From Cohaesibacter sp. (lineage in GTDB: Bacteria > Pseudomonadota > Alphaproteobacteria > Rhizobiales > Cohaesibacteraceae), in contig JAOXSH010000017.1 of the NCBI GenBank assembly GCA_025800145.1, positions 16,419 to 80,418 on the forward strand: 64,000 nucleotides of DNA. Reading direction: 5' to 3'. The number at the start of each line of letters is the position of its first letter. Within the stretch, counting starts at the first letter, position 1. The notes under the pieces were generated by a model. It saw only the letters and a program-made list of their open reading frames with translations. It was not told the DNA's origin and did no database searches. A program made the translations under genes and the position numbers. Below, piece by piece: positions 26,354 through 35,305 of the stretch.

Positions 26354-28393
26354 CTAGCTATCAAGGAAGCTGCGCAATTTGCGCGAGCGGCTTGGATGCT
26401 TGAGCTTGCGCAGGGCTTTGGCCTCGATCTGGCGAATCCGTTCGCGCGTCACCGAGAATTGCTGCCCGACCTCTTCCAGCGTGTGATCGGTATTCATGCC
26501 GATACCAAAGCGCATACGCAACACGCGCTCCTCACGCGGGGTCAGTGAGGCCAGAACGCGGGTTGTGGTTTCGCGCAGATTGGCCTGAATGGCCGCATCA
26601 ATCGGCAGAACCGCATTCTTATCCTCGATGAAATCACCCAGATGCGAATCTTCCTCATCCCCGATCGGGGTTTCCAGAGAGATTGGCTCTTTGGCAATTT
26701 TCAGCACCTTGCGCACTTTCTCAAGCGGCATCTGAAGTTTTTCTGACAATTCCTCCGGTGTTGGCTCGCGGCCAATTTCATGCAGCATCTGGCGCGATGT
26801 CCGCACAATCTTGTTGATGGTCTCGATCATATGCACCGGAATACGAATGGTGCGCGCCTGATCGGCAATCGAGCGGGTAATGGCCTGACGAATCCACCAT
26901 GTGGCATAGGTCGAGAATTTATACCCCCGGCGATATTCAAATTTATCAACCGCCTTCATCAAACCGATATTGCCTTCCTGAATCAAATCAAGGAATTGCA
27001 AACCCCGGTTGGTATATTTCTTGGCAATGGAGATCACCAAGCGCAAATTGGCTTCGACCATTTCCTTCTTGGCTTGGCGGGCTTCGCGCTCGCCCTTCTG
27101 CACAGAAGAAACAATGCGGCGGAATTCGCCAATCTCAAGGCCGGTCTCGGTTGCCAACATCTGGATATCTTCGCGCAAGTCATCAATGCGCTCTGCCTCA
27201 TGGGCGATAAACTCTTTCCAGCCACGCCCCGGCAATTGCGCCACGCGCTCATTCCAGATGGTGTCCAGCTCATGCCCCTGATAATGTTTCAAAAAGTCAG
27301 ACCGGTTGACACCATAAGCCTCGGCCAGACGCAACAAACGCCCTTCGCGGCCCACCAGTTGCTTGTTAATGTCATAAAGCTGGGAAACCAGCGCCTCGAT
27401 ACGATTCTGGTTCAGCGACAGGCTCTTCACCTCAATGATGATATCTTCCTTGAGCTTGTCATGGCGCTTTTCCTGCGAGGGCGACAGGCCCTTGCTCAAC
27501 ATGCGGTTTTCAACCAGCTGATCCTGCAAGCGACGCAGCTTTTTATAATCCTCGGCAATCTGATCAAAGATAGCCAGCACTTTGGGCTTTAACTCGCCCT
27601 CCATCGCGGCCAGCGACATGTTGTTGTCCATGTCATCATCTTCGTCATCATCCTCATCAGAGGAGCCTTCCTCTCCTTCACTTTTTTCCTCAGAAGGCTT
27701 GGAAGCAACAGCAGCAACAGGCGCAGCAGCAGGCCCGCTCTGGGATGCCACTGCGGCCCCACCATCACCCTCGCTGTCATCCTCGTCCTCGTCTTCCTCA
27801 TCTTCATTGCCAGGCCCGGCATAAGTCGCTTCCAGATCGATGATGTCACGCAACAAAATATTGCCTTCAATCAATTCATCACGCCAAATGATGATGGCCT
27901 GAAAGGTCAAAGGGCTTTCGCACAAACCGGCAATCATCGCCTCGCGCCCGGCTTCAATGCGCTTGGCAATGGCAATCTCACCCTCGCGCGACAACAGCTC
28001 AACAGAGCCCATTTCGCGCAAATACATGCGCACCGGATCATCGGTGCGATCCGTTGGCTCTTTGCCGCCCGTTGTCTTGGCAACGGCGGTCGAGCCTTTA
28101 ACCTCGGCAACGGCGGTCGAGCCAGAAGCGGCATTTTCGCTGTCTTCTGCCTCTTCCGATTCAATCACATTGATGCCCATGTCAGACAGCATGGACATGG
28201 TATCTTCAATCTGTTCCGAAGAGACCTCATCTGAAGGCAAAACTTCATTCAGCTCATCATAGGTCACATAGCCGCGCTTCTTGGCGGTCTTGATCATTTG
28301 CTTGACAGCAGAAGCCGTCAAATCAAGCAAGGGCGCGTCTCCCCCTTCGCTCGATTGGCTATTGTCGTCGTTCTGTGTTGCCTTCGTAACCAT
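26354..28393 (-). CDS. rpoD: Primary RNA polymerase sigma factor (sigma-70)
   Basis: A 679-residue housekeeping sigma factor. Region 1.1 is [20 protein letters not shown], region 1.2 [20 protein letters not shown], and a long acidic non-conserved insert ([14 protein letters not shown] and similar) precedes region 2 ([36 protein letters not shown]), region 3 and region 4 ([20 protein letters not shown]). Region 1 contains a doubled [18 protein letters not shown]. The ATG at 28393 (MVTKATQN) has GGAGACAGGA upstream; a longer frame reaches 28423. The stop codon sits in three tandem copies of ATAGCTAG. It lies behind dnaG, the standard macromolecular-synthesis order. Confidence 0.96.
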   Translation of the reverse strand: MVTKATQNDDNSQSSEGGDAPLLDLTASAVKQMIKTAKKRGYVTYDELNEVLPSDEVSSEQIEDTMSMLSDMGINVIESEEAEDSENAASGSTAVAEVKGSTAVAKTTGGKEPTDRTDDPVRMYLREMGSVELLSREGEIAIAKRIEAGREAMIAGLCESPLTFQAIIIWRDELIEGNILLRDIIDLEATYAGPGNEDEEDEDEDDSEGDGGAAVASQSGPAAAPVAAVASKPSEEKSEGEEGSSDEDDDEDDDMDNNMSLAAMEGELKPKVLAIFDQIAEDYKKLRRLQDQLVENRMLSKGLSPSQEKRHDKLKEDIIIEVKSLSLNQNRIEALVSQLYDINKQLVGREGRLLRLAEAYGVNRSDFLKHYQGHELDTIWNERVAQLPGRGWKEFIAHEAERIDDLREDIQMLATETGLEIGEFRRIVSSVQKGEREARQAKKEMVEANLRLVISIAKKYTNRGLQFLDLIQEGNIGLMKAVDKFEYRRGYKFSTYATWWIRQAITRSIADQARTIRIPVHMIETINKIVRTSRQMLHEIGREPTPEELSEKLQMPLEKVRKVLKIAKEPISLETPIGDEEDSHLGDFIEDKNAVLPIDAAIQANLRETTTRVLASLTPREERVLRMRFGIGMNTDHTLEEVGQQFSVTRERIRQIEAKALRKLKHPSRSRKLRSFLDS

Positions 28394-28423
28394 TCCTGTC
28401 TCCACGAATGCGTCCCTGTGCAT

Positions 28424-28801
28424 TCGTCCGCTGAAGGTTTTCCATGCCAGCCCGTTCCAAGGCTTTGCACAGCTTTGTCAGGATTCTCAGACCAGTTTTA
28501 CCAAAGGGGATCTTAAACGCCCCTTAACCGTGCGCAATCGCCCCCCGACCAATGGCCTGAAGAACGCCTCTATCCACAAAAGGATACACGGCCAGAAATC
28601 AACAAATCTCCGGTTTCCTGACCCAATACAAGTATGAGGCAGCAATCAATCATTTCTCGCCATATTGACAAATTGGCGCCTTGGTCTGCCGAACACTGAT
28701 ATTTAGCGCAGTGATTCGATTCGGCAACCCCTAATTCCAGAAAATCCGCCTGATTCGACGCTTTTTCGAATCATTTTCAAGGATTTAGCAGAGTTTCAGC
28801 C
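28424..28801. promoter_or_regulatory. Gene-free region between dnaG and rpoD
   Basis: A 378-bp stretch without a credible frame. It should hold an rpoD promoter used on the minus strand, as in other bacteria where rpoD has its own heat-inducible promoters. No motif was strong enough to call. Confidence 0.35.
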
Positions 28802-30835
28802 TCAGCCGTCGCTCTTTTGCGCCAGCTCCGCCAGACAATCCGCAAGGCTGGCCTGTATGCCAGCACTTTTCATCTTGCCATATTCATCGGTCAAGTCCTG
28901 ATCATCGCGGGCATTTTCTTCGCGCCGGCGATGCACTTCCTGCGTCAGGGCCTGAATGCGCTCAAAGGCTTTTTCGCTGGCATCCTGATCAGACAAGGCA
29001 AGCGCAGTCTCCTGCTCCAGATCAGACTGAATGTCGCGCACTTCCAAAACCGACAACCAATAAGACAGCAACCGCTCCAAAAATACCCGCCCCGGCGAAT
29101 AAGCCAATTGCGGCACTTTGGGGCGACCGGCCAACCGCCAGCCCGCCGGCTGCACAACCCGGCCCTTGGCATCCATCACCGCCTTGCCATGCAAATCATC
29201 CAACAATGGCTCCAGATCCGCCGGCGCTCTGGCATAAATGTCTGAATAATGCCCGATATCCTGATCCAAGATCAGATGCGCCAAAACCTGCTTGAATTGC
29301 TCCAATCCCGGTTTTTGAAAAGACAATGCCAAAATCTGCTCGGCAAAATTTTCAAAAAAGGCAGGCATATGCACGCAAAGGCCGAGAATATTTTCCTCAT
29401 ATTCGGTAAATTGCCCGGCAACCGGCAAACGCGATATCGCACCGGATGCAGACAAACCAGACGCCCCGGCGCCGCCTTTGCCAACCCCCATACGAGCCCC
29501 CAAACTGGTGCGCGCCCCACCAGCTCCACCACCGGCAAAGCTCTGCTCGCGCTGTTGGCGCGCTTGCTGCCAAAAATGATTGGACAGCGCAGATTTAAAG
29601 CTCATCTGATATTGCCGGGCAACCCGTTCGTCCTGAATGGTGCGCAGCAAATCCTCAATGCGCTTTTCAAGCGCGGCTTTGCGCTCTGGCGTATCGCTCG
29701 GCCCGGCCGCCAGCTCGCGCTGCCACACAACATCAGAAAGAGGCAGGGCCTTGCCCAGCAATTCCACAAAAGCCGACGCCCCCCCTTTGCCAACCACATC
29801 ATCAGGGTCCTGTCCCTCTGGCATGAAAGCAAATTGAAAGGAGAAACCGGCTTTGAGCTGTGGCAAAATCCGCTCAATCGCCCGATTGGCCGCTGCCCGC
29901 CCGGCCCGGTCCCCATCAAAACAGATATAAGGCTCTGGTGCCAATTTCCAAAGTTGCGCAATTTGCGTCTCGGTAAAGGCCGTCCCCAATGAGGCCACCG
30001 CATAGCCAATGCCCGCCTGATGCAAGGCAATCACATCCATATAGCCCTCGGTGACAATCGCCGCCTTTGCCTCATAGGCCGCTTGCCGCGCCCGCTTGGC
30101 ATTGAACAGCATATAGCCCTTGTGAAACAGCTTGGTTTCTGGCGAGTTGAGATATTTGGGCTTGCCGTCCGGGTCCAGACTGCGCCCGCCAAAGGCCACC
30201 ACCCTGCCCCGCTCATCCTCAATGGGAATCATCAAACGATTGCGAAACCGATCATAAGTCGGGCGGCCATTATCGGGTTGGATGACCAACCCCGTTGCCA
30301 GCATATCCGCTTCGCTCACCCCGCGCTGCAACAGATAGCTTTTCAAATGATCGCGGCTATTGACAGAAAAGCCAAAGCGAAAGGTCGAGAGCGTCTCTGC
30401 ACTCAACCCGCGCTTTTGCGCATAGAGCCGGGCCTCGCGCCCCAGATCAGAGGAAAATTGCAACTGAAAATATTTGGTTGCCATCTCCATGACATCATAG
30501 AGCGAGGCTTTTTCCTGCTCGCGCTTGCGGGCCTGCGGATCGGGCGATGGCAGGGCAATCCCGGCCTCTCCCGCCAGCCGCTCAACAGCTTCGGGAAAGG
30601 ACAGTCCTTCCGTCTCCATCAAAAATTTAAAAATATCGCCATGCTTGCCAGACGAAAAGCAATGATAAAACTGCTTTTGGTCATTCACCGTAAAGCTCGG
30701 CGTCTTTTCTTTGTTAAAGGGCGACAGGCCCATATATTCCCGCCCATGGCGGCGCAGCTTGACCTTGCGCCCCACAACATCAGAAACAGAGATCCGATCT
30801 CTTATATCATCCAGCAAACTTGGCGGAAATTTCAT
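28802..30835 (-). CDS. dnaG: DNA primase with a degenerate zinc site
   Basis: A 677-residue primase making RNA primers at the replication fork. The N-terminal CHC2 domain aligns without gaps, but three of four zinc ligands are changed: S38, N41 and S62 stand for Cys, His and Cys in GLSPFNKEKTPS and YHCFSSGKHGD; only C59 remains. The TOPRIM core is intact (IVTEGYMDVIALHQAG, ICFDGDRAGRAAANRAIERI), as are the RNA-polymerase-like motifs (FRFGFSVNSRD, YDRFRNRLMIPIEDERGRVV). The C-terminal helicase-binding region is divergent and contains a Gly/Ala-rich linker. Zinc-less CHC2 domains occur in some related alphaproteobacteria. Start MKFPPSLLDD fits the family. Confidence 0.95.
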   Translation of the reverse strand: MKFPPSLLDDIRDRISVSDVVGRKVKLRRHGREYMGLSPFNKEKTPSFTVNDQKQFYHCFSSGKHGDIFKFLMETEGLSFPEAVERLAGEAGIALPSPDPQARKREQEKASLYDVMEMATKYFQLQFSSDLGREARLYAQKRGLSAETLSTFRFGFSVNSRDHLKSYLLQRGVSEADMLATGLVIQPDNGRPTYDRFRNRLMIPIEDERGRVVAFGGRSLDPDGKPKYLNSPETKLFHKGYMLFNAKRARQAAYEAKAAIVTEGYMDVIALHQAGIGYAVASLGTAFTETQIAQLWKLAPEPYICFDGDRAGRAAANRAIERILPQLKAGFSFQFAFMPEGQDPDDVVGKGGASAFVELLGKALPLSDVVWQRELAAGPSDTPERKAALEKRIEDLLRTIQDERVARQYQMSFKSALSNHFWQQARQQREQSFAGGGAGGARTSLGARMGVGKGGAGASGLSASGAISRLPVAGQFTEYEENILGLCVHMPAFFENFAEQILALSFQKPGLEQFKQVLAHLILDQDIGHYSDIYARAPADLEPLLDDLHGKAVMDAKGRVVQPAGWRLAGRPKVPQLAYSPGRVFLERLLSYWLSVLEVRDIQSDLEQETALALSDQDASEKAFERIQALTQEVHRRREENARDDQDLTDEYGKMKSAGIQASLADCLAELAQKSDG

Positions 30836-30857
30836 AAAACAGTCTCAACAAAAGTCT

Positions 30858-30903
30858 CGGAGCCTGATTTAGAGCCTGATTTAAAAGTTCTGAGCCAGCC
30901 TTA
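30858..30903. repeat. Type B repeat fragment between dnaG and yqeY
   Basis: GAGCCTGATTTAAAAGTTCT followed by GAGCCAGCC, with a partial duplicate GAGCCTGATTTA just before it. It fills most of the 85-bp gap between the two genes. Confidence 0.75.
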
Positions 30904-30920
30904 CATGACAGCAAACAGGA

Positions 30921-31370
30921 TTACATCAACAGGGATTTTACAACAGCGCTGGCCTTGCCAAAATCCATCTGGCCGGGAAAACGCTCTTTGAGCACCCCCA
31001 TCACCTTGCCCATATCACGCAAGCCAGAGGCCCCGATATCGGCAATGGCCGCCTCAACAGCCGCCTTGACCTGATCCTCGTCCATCTGGCGGGGCAAAAA
31101 TTCCTTGATGATGGCTATCTCGGCGCGTTCCTGCTCGGCCAGTTCCAGACGGCCCGCCTCTTCATAAATACGCATGGATTCGTCGCGCTGCTTGACCATT
31201 GTGGCCAGAATGTGCAGCAATGCGTCATTGTCCACACGCTCTCCGCCACTGCCACGCGCTGCCACATCCCGATCCTTGATCGCAGCACTCACCAGCCGCA
31301 ATGTCGCCATACGGCGCTTATCCTGTGCCTTGATCGCCTTTTTAAGACCTTCTGTAATCTGCTCGCGCAT
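30921..31370 (-). CDS. GatB/YqeY domain protein
   Basis: A 149-residue YqeY-family protein (MREQITEGLKKAIKAQDKRR, TLRLVSAAIKDRDVA, EEAGRLELAEQERAEIAIIK, FLPRQMDEDQV, MGKVMGVLKERFPGQMD). The fold is that of the tRNA-binding tail of GatB, an aspartyl/glutamyl-tRNA amidotransferase subunit, but the stand-alone protein has no proven role; tRNA-related function is inferred. The ATG at 31370 with GAGGA upstream is preferred over 31418, which is longer than the family. It is divergent from carA and upstream of dnaG-rpoD, a conserved arrangement in Hyphomicrobiales. Confidence 0.9.
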   Translation of the reverse strand: MREQITEGLKKAIKAQDKRRMATLRLVSAAIKDRDVAARGSGGERVDNDALLHILATMVKQRDESMRIYEEAGRLELAEQERAEIAIIKEFLPRQMDEDQVKAAVEAAIADIGASGLRDMGKVMGVLKERFPGQMDFGKASAVVKSLLM

Positions 31371-31415
31371 GGGACTATCCTCATCATCAATCAGCAAAGT
31401 GCCAGGCTCAAGACC

Positions 31416-31657
31416 CATTCATTTGGCACATTCTGCGAAGGCAGTTTTGCGTAAGGACAAGAAGGAAAATCGAGACAATGTGGTTCATTTTCAAGATTTT
31501 ACGACGTAGTCATTGCGCAAAAATGCCCTCGCGCTTCGGGTTTGTCTTGAACTATCCATCTATCAAACCAAGAGCTTTAAGCCGGGAACCACCCTTATTT
31601 TGCTCTTGGCCCTTCTATCTGAATAGTTCAAGACAAACACAATAGGCTAAATGAATG
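31416..31657. repeat. Type C 242-bp multi-hairpin element, copy 1
   Basis: Its terminal inverted repeat is CATTCATTT...AAATGAATG. Inside, GCAGTTTTGCG pairs with CGCAAAAATGC (one mismatch), enclosing AAAATC/GATTTT around the loop ACAATGTGGTTCATTTTCAA. A 16-bp perfect stem starting GTTTGTCTTGAACTAT then encloses CCAAGAGC/GCTCTTGG. It is nearly identical over its full length to 59841-60082, and lies between the divergent yqeY and carA genes. The few differences include a paired change in the terminal repeat. No coding potential is evident. Confidence 0.9.
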
Positions 31658-31668
31658 TCTCCTGAGCC

Positions 31669-31700
31669 TGGGCTCATGACTTTTAAATCAGGCTCTAAAT
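31669..31700. repeat. Type B fragment abutting the type C element
   Basis: GGCTCATGACTTTTAAATCA followed by GGCTCTAAAT, directly beside the right end of the type C copy, whose outer flank TCTCCTGAGCC shares the GGCTCAGGA half of type B. Confidence 0.7.
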
Positions 31701-31747
31701 ACATGGACAAAGGTCTGATGGCAAGTCAGAGCCTGACCAATATGCAC

Positions 31748-31993
31748 TTATGCCGTTAGTATGGCCCGTAAAACCCCAAAAGACAGACCAAATCCAGCAC
31801 AGCTTGCAAAAATGCCCGCATCATGCCCGGCAACGCCCGCAAGAAACGGAAAAAATCCAAGAAAACGCCAAAGCATGGCCAGTGCCTCATTGACCTTTGC
31901 CCCCAATTGGCCTAGATCATCAAGCTTGAGAATAGCGTCTCCCTTCCTGCATGGATAAGGTAAACAAAACCGGGCTTGCCCACTTGTTTTCAT
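31748..31993 (-). CDS. Doubtful small hydrophobic ORF upstream of carA
   Basis: An 81-codon frame ending in a hydrophobic stretch (LWRFLGFFPFLAGVAG to FGLSFGVLRAILTA). Its stop codon comes from a variant type A repeat (ATACTAACGGCATAA). No family is recognised, and no clear ribosome-binding site was seen. It may be a remnant of a membrane protein broken when repeats entered, or chance. It is kept because the hydrophobic pattern is unusual for this otherwise gene-free 680-bp stretch. Confidence 0.25.
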   Translation of the reverse strand: MKTSGQARFCLPYPCRKGDAILKLDDLGQLGAKVNEALAMLWRFLGFFPFLAGVAGHDAGIFASCAGFGLSFGVLRAILTA

Positions 31994-32050
31994 GCCTTAC
32001 ACCCGCACAGGACGGTACCCGGATCAACAGCTAGCAGGACGCACAAAAAT

Positions 32051-33319
32051 ATGGCTCAAACCAACTCAACCGCTACGGATACCTCACAATCTTCCATCGC
32101 CCCGGCACCCATCGCCCCGGCACCCATAGCCCCGGCACCATGGCAGGATATCAAACCAACTGCCCTGCTCGTTTTGGCCGATGGCACAATCGTTGAGGGT
32201 CAGGGGATCGGCACCACAGGCTCTGCCGTGGCCGAAGTCTGCTTCAACACCGCCCTTACCGGGTATCAGGAAATTTTAACAGATCCCTCTTATGCAGGTC
32301 AGATCGTCACCTTCACCTTTCCCCATATCGGCAATATCGGCACCAATGAAGAAGACACCGAAACCGTCGATATGTCCGCCCCATCCGGTGTGCGCGGTGC
32401 CGTCATCAAAACCGACATCACCGAGCCATCCAATTATCGCTCTTCCAACCATCTGGACGCTTGGCTCAAACAGCGCGGCATCATTGGCATTGCCAATATC
32501 GACACCCGCGCCCTGACCGCCTTGATCCGCGAAAAAGGCCTGTCCAACGCTGTGATTGCCCACGCACCTGATGGCATATTTGACCGCGACGCCCTAAAAG
32601 CCGAAGCCGCCAAATGGGATGGTCTGGTCGGGGCTGATCTGGCAAAAGATGTCACAACCGGCAATCAATATGGCTGGACACAAACCCCATGGGTCTGGGA
32701 TGAAGGCTATGGCGATCTATCCGATCCCGACTTCCATGTGGTTGCCCTTGATTATGGCATCAAACGCAACATTCTGCGCCTGTTGGCCGATCAGGGCTGC
32801 AAATTAACGGTGCTGCCTGCCTCTGCCAGTGGCGAAGAGATCCTCTCTTACAATCCCGACGGCGTTTTTCTGTCCAACGGTCCGGGCGACCCGGCCGCCA
32901 CGGGCGACTATTCCGTCAAGGCCATTCAGGACGTGTTGAAAGCCGACATTCCGGTCTTTGGCATTTGTCTGGGTCACCAGATGCTGGCTTTGGCATTGGG
33001 TGCCAAAACCAAAAAAATGCATCAGGGCCATCATGGCGCCAACCATCCGGTCAAGGATGAGACAACAGGCAAAGTGGAAATCACCTCCATGAATCACGGT
33101 TTCGCCGTGGATGGCGACAGCCTGCCCGAGGGCGTGGAAGAAACCCACATTTCCCTGTTTGACAACACCAATTGTGGCCTGCGCGTCAGCGGCAAGCCGG
33201 TCTTTTCCGTACAATATCACCCAGAGGCCTCCCCCGGCCCACAAGACAGCCACTATCTCTTTACCCGCTTCACCAACCTGATGCGCGAGAGAAAAGGCAT
33301 GAATCTGGTCAGCGAATAA
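32051..33319 (+). CDS. carA: Carbamoyl-phosphate synthase small subunit (glutaminase)
   Basis: A 422-residue subunit releasing ammonia from glutamine for carbamoyl phosphate, used in arginine and pyrimidine synthesis. The N-terminal domain starts ALLVLADGTIVEGQGIG; the class I glutaminase has the nucleophile in FGICLGHQMLALALG, the histidine/glutamate in SVQYHPEASPGPQDS, and an NHGFAVD segment. Ahead of it is a low-complexity leader with IAPAP three times, encoded by three 15-bp tandem repeats. The ATG at 32051 follows AGCAGGA; an upstream frame to 31976 is not supported. Its TAA stop is the start of a type A repeat. carB is not in the window. Confidence 0.95.
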   Translation: MAQTNSTATDTSQSSIAPAPIAPAPIAPAPWQDIKPTALLVLADGTIVEGQGIGTTGSAVAEVCFNTALTGYQEILTDPSYAGQIVTFTFPHIGNIGTNEEDTETVDMSAPSGVRGAVIKTDITEPSNYRSSNHLDAWLKQRGIIGIANIDTRALTALIREKGLSNAVIAHAPDGIFDRDALKAEAAKWDGLVGADLAKDVTTGNQYGWTQTPWVWDEGYGDLSDPDFHVVALDYGIKRNILRLLADQGCKLTVLPASASGEEILSYNPDGVFLSNGPGDPAATGDYSVKAIQDVLKADIPVFGICLGHQMLALALGAKTKKMHQGHHGANHPVKDETTGKVEITSMNHGFAVDGDSLPEGVEETHISLFDNTNCGLRVSGKPVFSVQYHPEASPGPQDSHYLFTRFTNLMRERKGMNLVSE

Positions 33320-33362
33320 TACCAACGGCATAAAAAGCGCGGCTCGCGGCTGTTGATATCAA
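33317..33362. repeat. Short type A palindrome on the carA stop codon
   Basis: TAATACCAACGGCATAAAAA on the left, and GCTGTTGATATCA on the right as its inverted end, with a GCGCGGCTCGCG centre. The first TAA is the carA stop. Confidence 0.75.
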
Positions 33363-33366
33363 ACAC

Positions 33367-33399
33367 AAAACCCGGCCAGCCCCGCTGACCGGGTTTTTC
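33367..33399 (+). terminator. Terminator behind carA
   Basis: AAAACCCGG-CAGC pairs with GCTG-CCGGGTTTT and is followed by TTCTTTG. Confidence 0.8.
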
Positions 33400-33426
33400 T
33401 TTGCATGAACAACAATGGTCAAAGCA

Positions 33427-33446
33427 TTATACCAACGGCATAAAAG
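33427..33446 (+). repeat. Type A repeat, solo copy
   Basis: TTATACCAACGGCATAAAAG in the gene-free stretch behind carA. The rest of 33447-33712 holds no feature I can support. Confidence 0.7.
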
Positions 33447-33712
33447 CGCCCACTGCCTTGCCCGCGCCTGTCTTCTACATTGTCGCTTTCACGACGCCCC
33501 CGCCAACGCATATAAGCCCCTATCAATATTTTAAAACTCGCAACCCCACATAGGCTTTACCACAGCTTAGCAAGTCAAGGACAGCTCACACAATATTTGC
33601 CCGATAAAACGAAAGAAGGCCCGCACAAGGCGGACCTTACTTTCATATTCAAACAGCGCAAAAACGCCGATCACATCTGGGCATCAGCTTGATACACCCC
33701 CAGATCAGGATC

Positions 33713-33860
33713 TAAATGCCCGATTTAAAAGTCTCGATTGAGACTTTTAGGCTGCATCTCCAGCCCTCTCCCCCTCCCAAACCACCCGTCATGGTACCCT
33801 CATGGGCGGTCTGCAAGGGGGAGAGGGCTGGCTCAGGACTTTTAAATCAGGATCTAAATC
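33713..33860. repeat. Type B palindromic element, full copy 1
   Basis: About 148 bp. The ends are CCCGATTTAAAAGTC and GGACTTTTAAATCAGG; nested inside are CCAGCCCTCTCCCCC / GGGGGAGAGGGCTGG and ACCACCCGTCATGGTACC / a matching GGGCGGTCTGC half. The element at 52285-52427 is the same sequence in reverse orientation. A frame through it encodes a spurious protein and is not a gene. The stretch 33861-34230 behind it shows nothing I recognise. Confidence 0.85.
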
Positions 33861-34230
33861 CTAGAACCAAGAGCGGAAAAACCGAGCCACAACACAGCGG
33901 AAACTTGCCACTTCATGCACATCGCAACGGCGACGAACACCAAGCGCTTCCCGACTTGCTACAAGATTGGCCAACATTGCCTATCTCCTTCTTTCAGAGC
34001 CGATATAGGCTTCCCTGTTCACCATGGCATCAATTGTGAGCCTATTGCACCAAAACACCCATTGACCATGACAGCCCTCTAGGCTTTTATAAAAGCGAAT
34101 AAACTGCACAAAGTGCGTTTATTTCATCAATATGCGCACATTGTGCATTTTTGTCAACTCTAAAGGCGCACTTTTTGCGCAATGGATTGCTCGCGTGTCA
34201 AAAGAAGACGAAAAAACCCAAGAAGATCAT

Positions 34231-34470
34231 ATGCCTGCACCGCAATTTCGCGTATGGAGACGCAGTCTGGGATTGAAGCAAAAAGACGCAGCAGACCTGC
34301 TTGGGCTAAAAAAACGTATGATTCAATATTATGAAAAAGGCGCAAGAGACGGCAAAACGGTAACGATACCCAAATCAGTGCGCCTTGCCTGCTATGCCAT
34401 CTCCATCGGCATCAGCGATTATGACGGCAAAGTGCCCCAAAAGCTGGATCTGAAAGACATTTCAGACTGA
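34231..34470 (+). CDS. Small XRE-type helix-turn-helix regulator
   Basis: A 79-residue protein, nearly all of it a Cro/CI-type helix-turn-helix (FRVWRRSLGLKQKDAADLLG, then LKKRMIQYYEKGARDGKTVT). The family binds operators as dimers; the target is unknown. The ATG at 34231 (MPAPQFRV) with AAGAAG upstream is preferred; an in-frame ATG at 34132 adds 33 residues unlike the family. It stands alone between repeat-rich stretches, opposite the DUF2306 gene. The tail (DYDGKVPQKLDLKDISD) is charged. Confidence 0.75.
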   Translation: MPAPQFRVWRRSLGLKQKDAADLLGLKKRMIQYYEKGARDGKTVTIPKSVRLACYAISIGISDYDGKVPQKLDLKDISD

Positions 34471-34605
34471 TCAGCACGTCACAATTCAGACGATCAAGAC
34501 ACAACACTGAAAGCGAAGTTGGTGCAGCTGCGCTTTTAAATCGGGCACTGAGTGTTTGTGTCTTGAATGTATCAGGGTCTTTGTGTTGCTCTGTGGCAAC
34601 CAACC

Positions 34606-35019
34606 TCACAGCCATTCCATCCAGCGCATCACCACCTGATTGAGAAAACGCCCCGGCCATAAAACGGCAATCAAGCCCGGCACAACCAACGCCCCCCAAT
34701 AAAGGCCCATCATGGCCTTGCGGTGCCGCTCAATCTGCCCCGATCGCGCATATCGATAAGCAAAAAACAGCATAACCAGCGTATACAGCGCCAAGCCATG
34801 CAAGGGCGAGAGATAAAAGCCAAACAAGTGACTGGACAAACCAAAGGCAGAAAAAGCCACCACCAGCATCAACAAGGCCCAAAAGCGCCCGGCCAAGCGA
34901 TGAAGGCCAGACCCCTTTGGCAAGGCAAGCAGCACAGCCCCCAAAATGAGCGCCCCCAAAGCTGCATATAAATGGATGCCAACCATCAACCGCACAATCA
35001 CGTCTCCCTCACGTCTCAT
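34606..35019 (-). CDS. DUF2306-like four-helix membrane protein
   Basis: A 137-residue integral membrane protein with four helices (LYAALGALILGAVLLALPKG, FWALLMLVVAFSAFGLSSHL, LHGLALYTLVMLFFAYRYA, GLYWGALVVPGLIAVLWPG). The RHRKAMMGLYWG segment and the HRLAGRFW loop match DUF2306 proteins of Hyphomicrobiales. Its function is unknown. The start codon overlaps the edge of a type A element (ATACC begins inside it), so the true upstream region has been replaced by repeat DNA. A later in-frame ATG (MVGIHLYAALG) is the alternative start. Confidence 0.7.
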   Translation of the reverse strand: MRREGDVIVRLMVGIHLYAALGALILGAVLLALPKGSGLHRLAGRFWALLMLVVAFSAFGLSSHLFGFYLSPLHGLALYTLVMLFFAYRYARSGQIERHRKAMMGLYWGALVVPGLIAVLWPGRFLNQVVMRWMEWL

Positions 35020-35305
35020 ACCAACGGCCTGAAAGATTACCCCATAAAACCGGCCTTCGGTGCCTTGAAATGGCTCACTCAGAGCGTTATCTTTCTAGTG
35101 CGCGCCTCATTGAATTGTCTTGACAATTCAATGCAAAAGGTTCGCATCAAACTAGGGCGCGCCTCATTGAATTGTCTTGACAATTCAATGCAAAAGGTTC
35201 GCACCAAAAAAGAAAATACCCCAGCATTGTCCGTCGAAAGATACCTTCTCAGTAAACTATTTCAAAGCATCCTATGGGTCAATCTTTTATGCCGTTGGTA
35301 TGAGG
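35018..35305. repeat. Region bracketed by inverted type A repeats, with tandem hairpins inside
   Basis: The left end (35018-35048) is ATACCAACGGCCTGAAAGAT followed by TACCCCATA. The right end (35279-35305) is the reverse complement ATACCAACGGCATAAAAGAT followed by TGACCCATAG. The whole 288-bp gap between the DUF2306 and AsmA genes is enclosed. The left end touches the start codon of one gene, and the right end encodes the last codons and the stop of the other. Confidence 0.75.
35099..35206. repeat. Tandem duplication of a 47-bp hairpin unit
   Basis: Two copies about 57 bp apart (35099-35146 and 35157-35204) of a unit starting GCGCGCCTCATTGAATTGTC and ending GCAAAAGGTTCGCA. Each contains the near-palindrome TTGAATTGTC/GACAATTCAA with a TT spacer. 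Only two copies exist, so this is not a CRISPR array. Confidence 0.8.

Noticed and set aside
27582..27824. Serine-rich + strand frame opposite rpoD
   Set aside because: Antisense of the acidic sigma-factor insert; low complexity only.
33716..34039. 107-codon + strand frame behind carA
   Set aside because: It translates the type B element; the same peptide stretch (WAVCKGERAGSGLLNQ) recurs in other repeat copies.
35099..35206. CRISPR-like tandem repeat
   Set aside because: Only two units with a short spacer and no cas genes.
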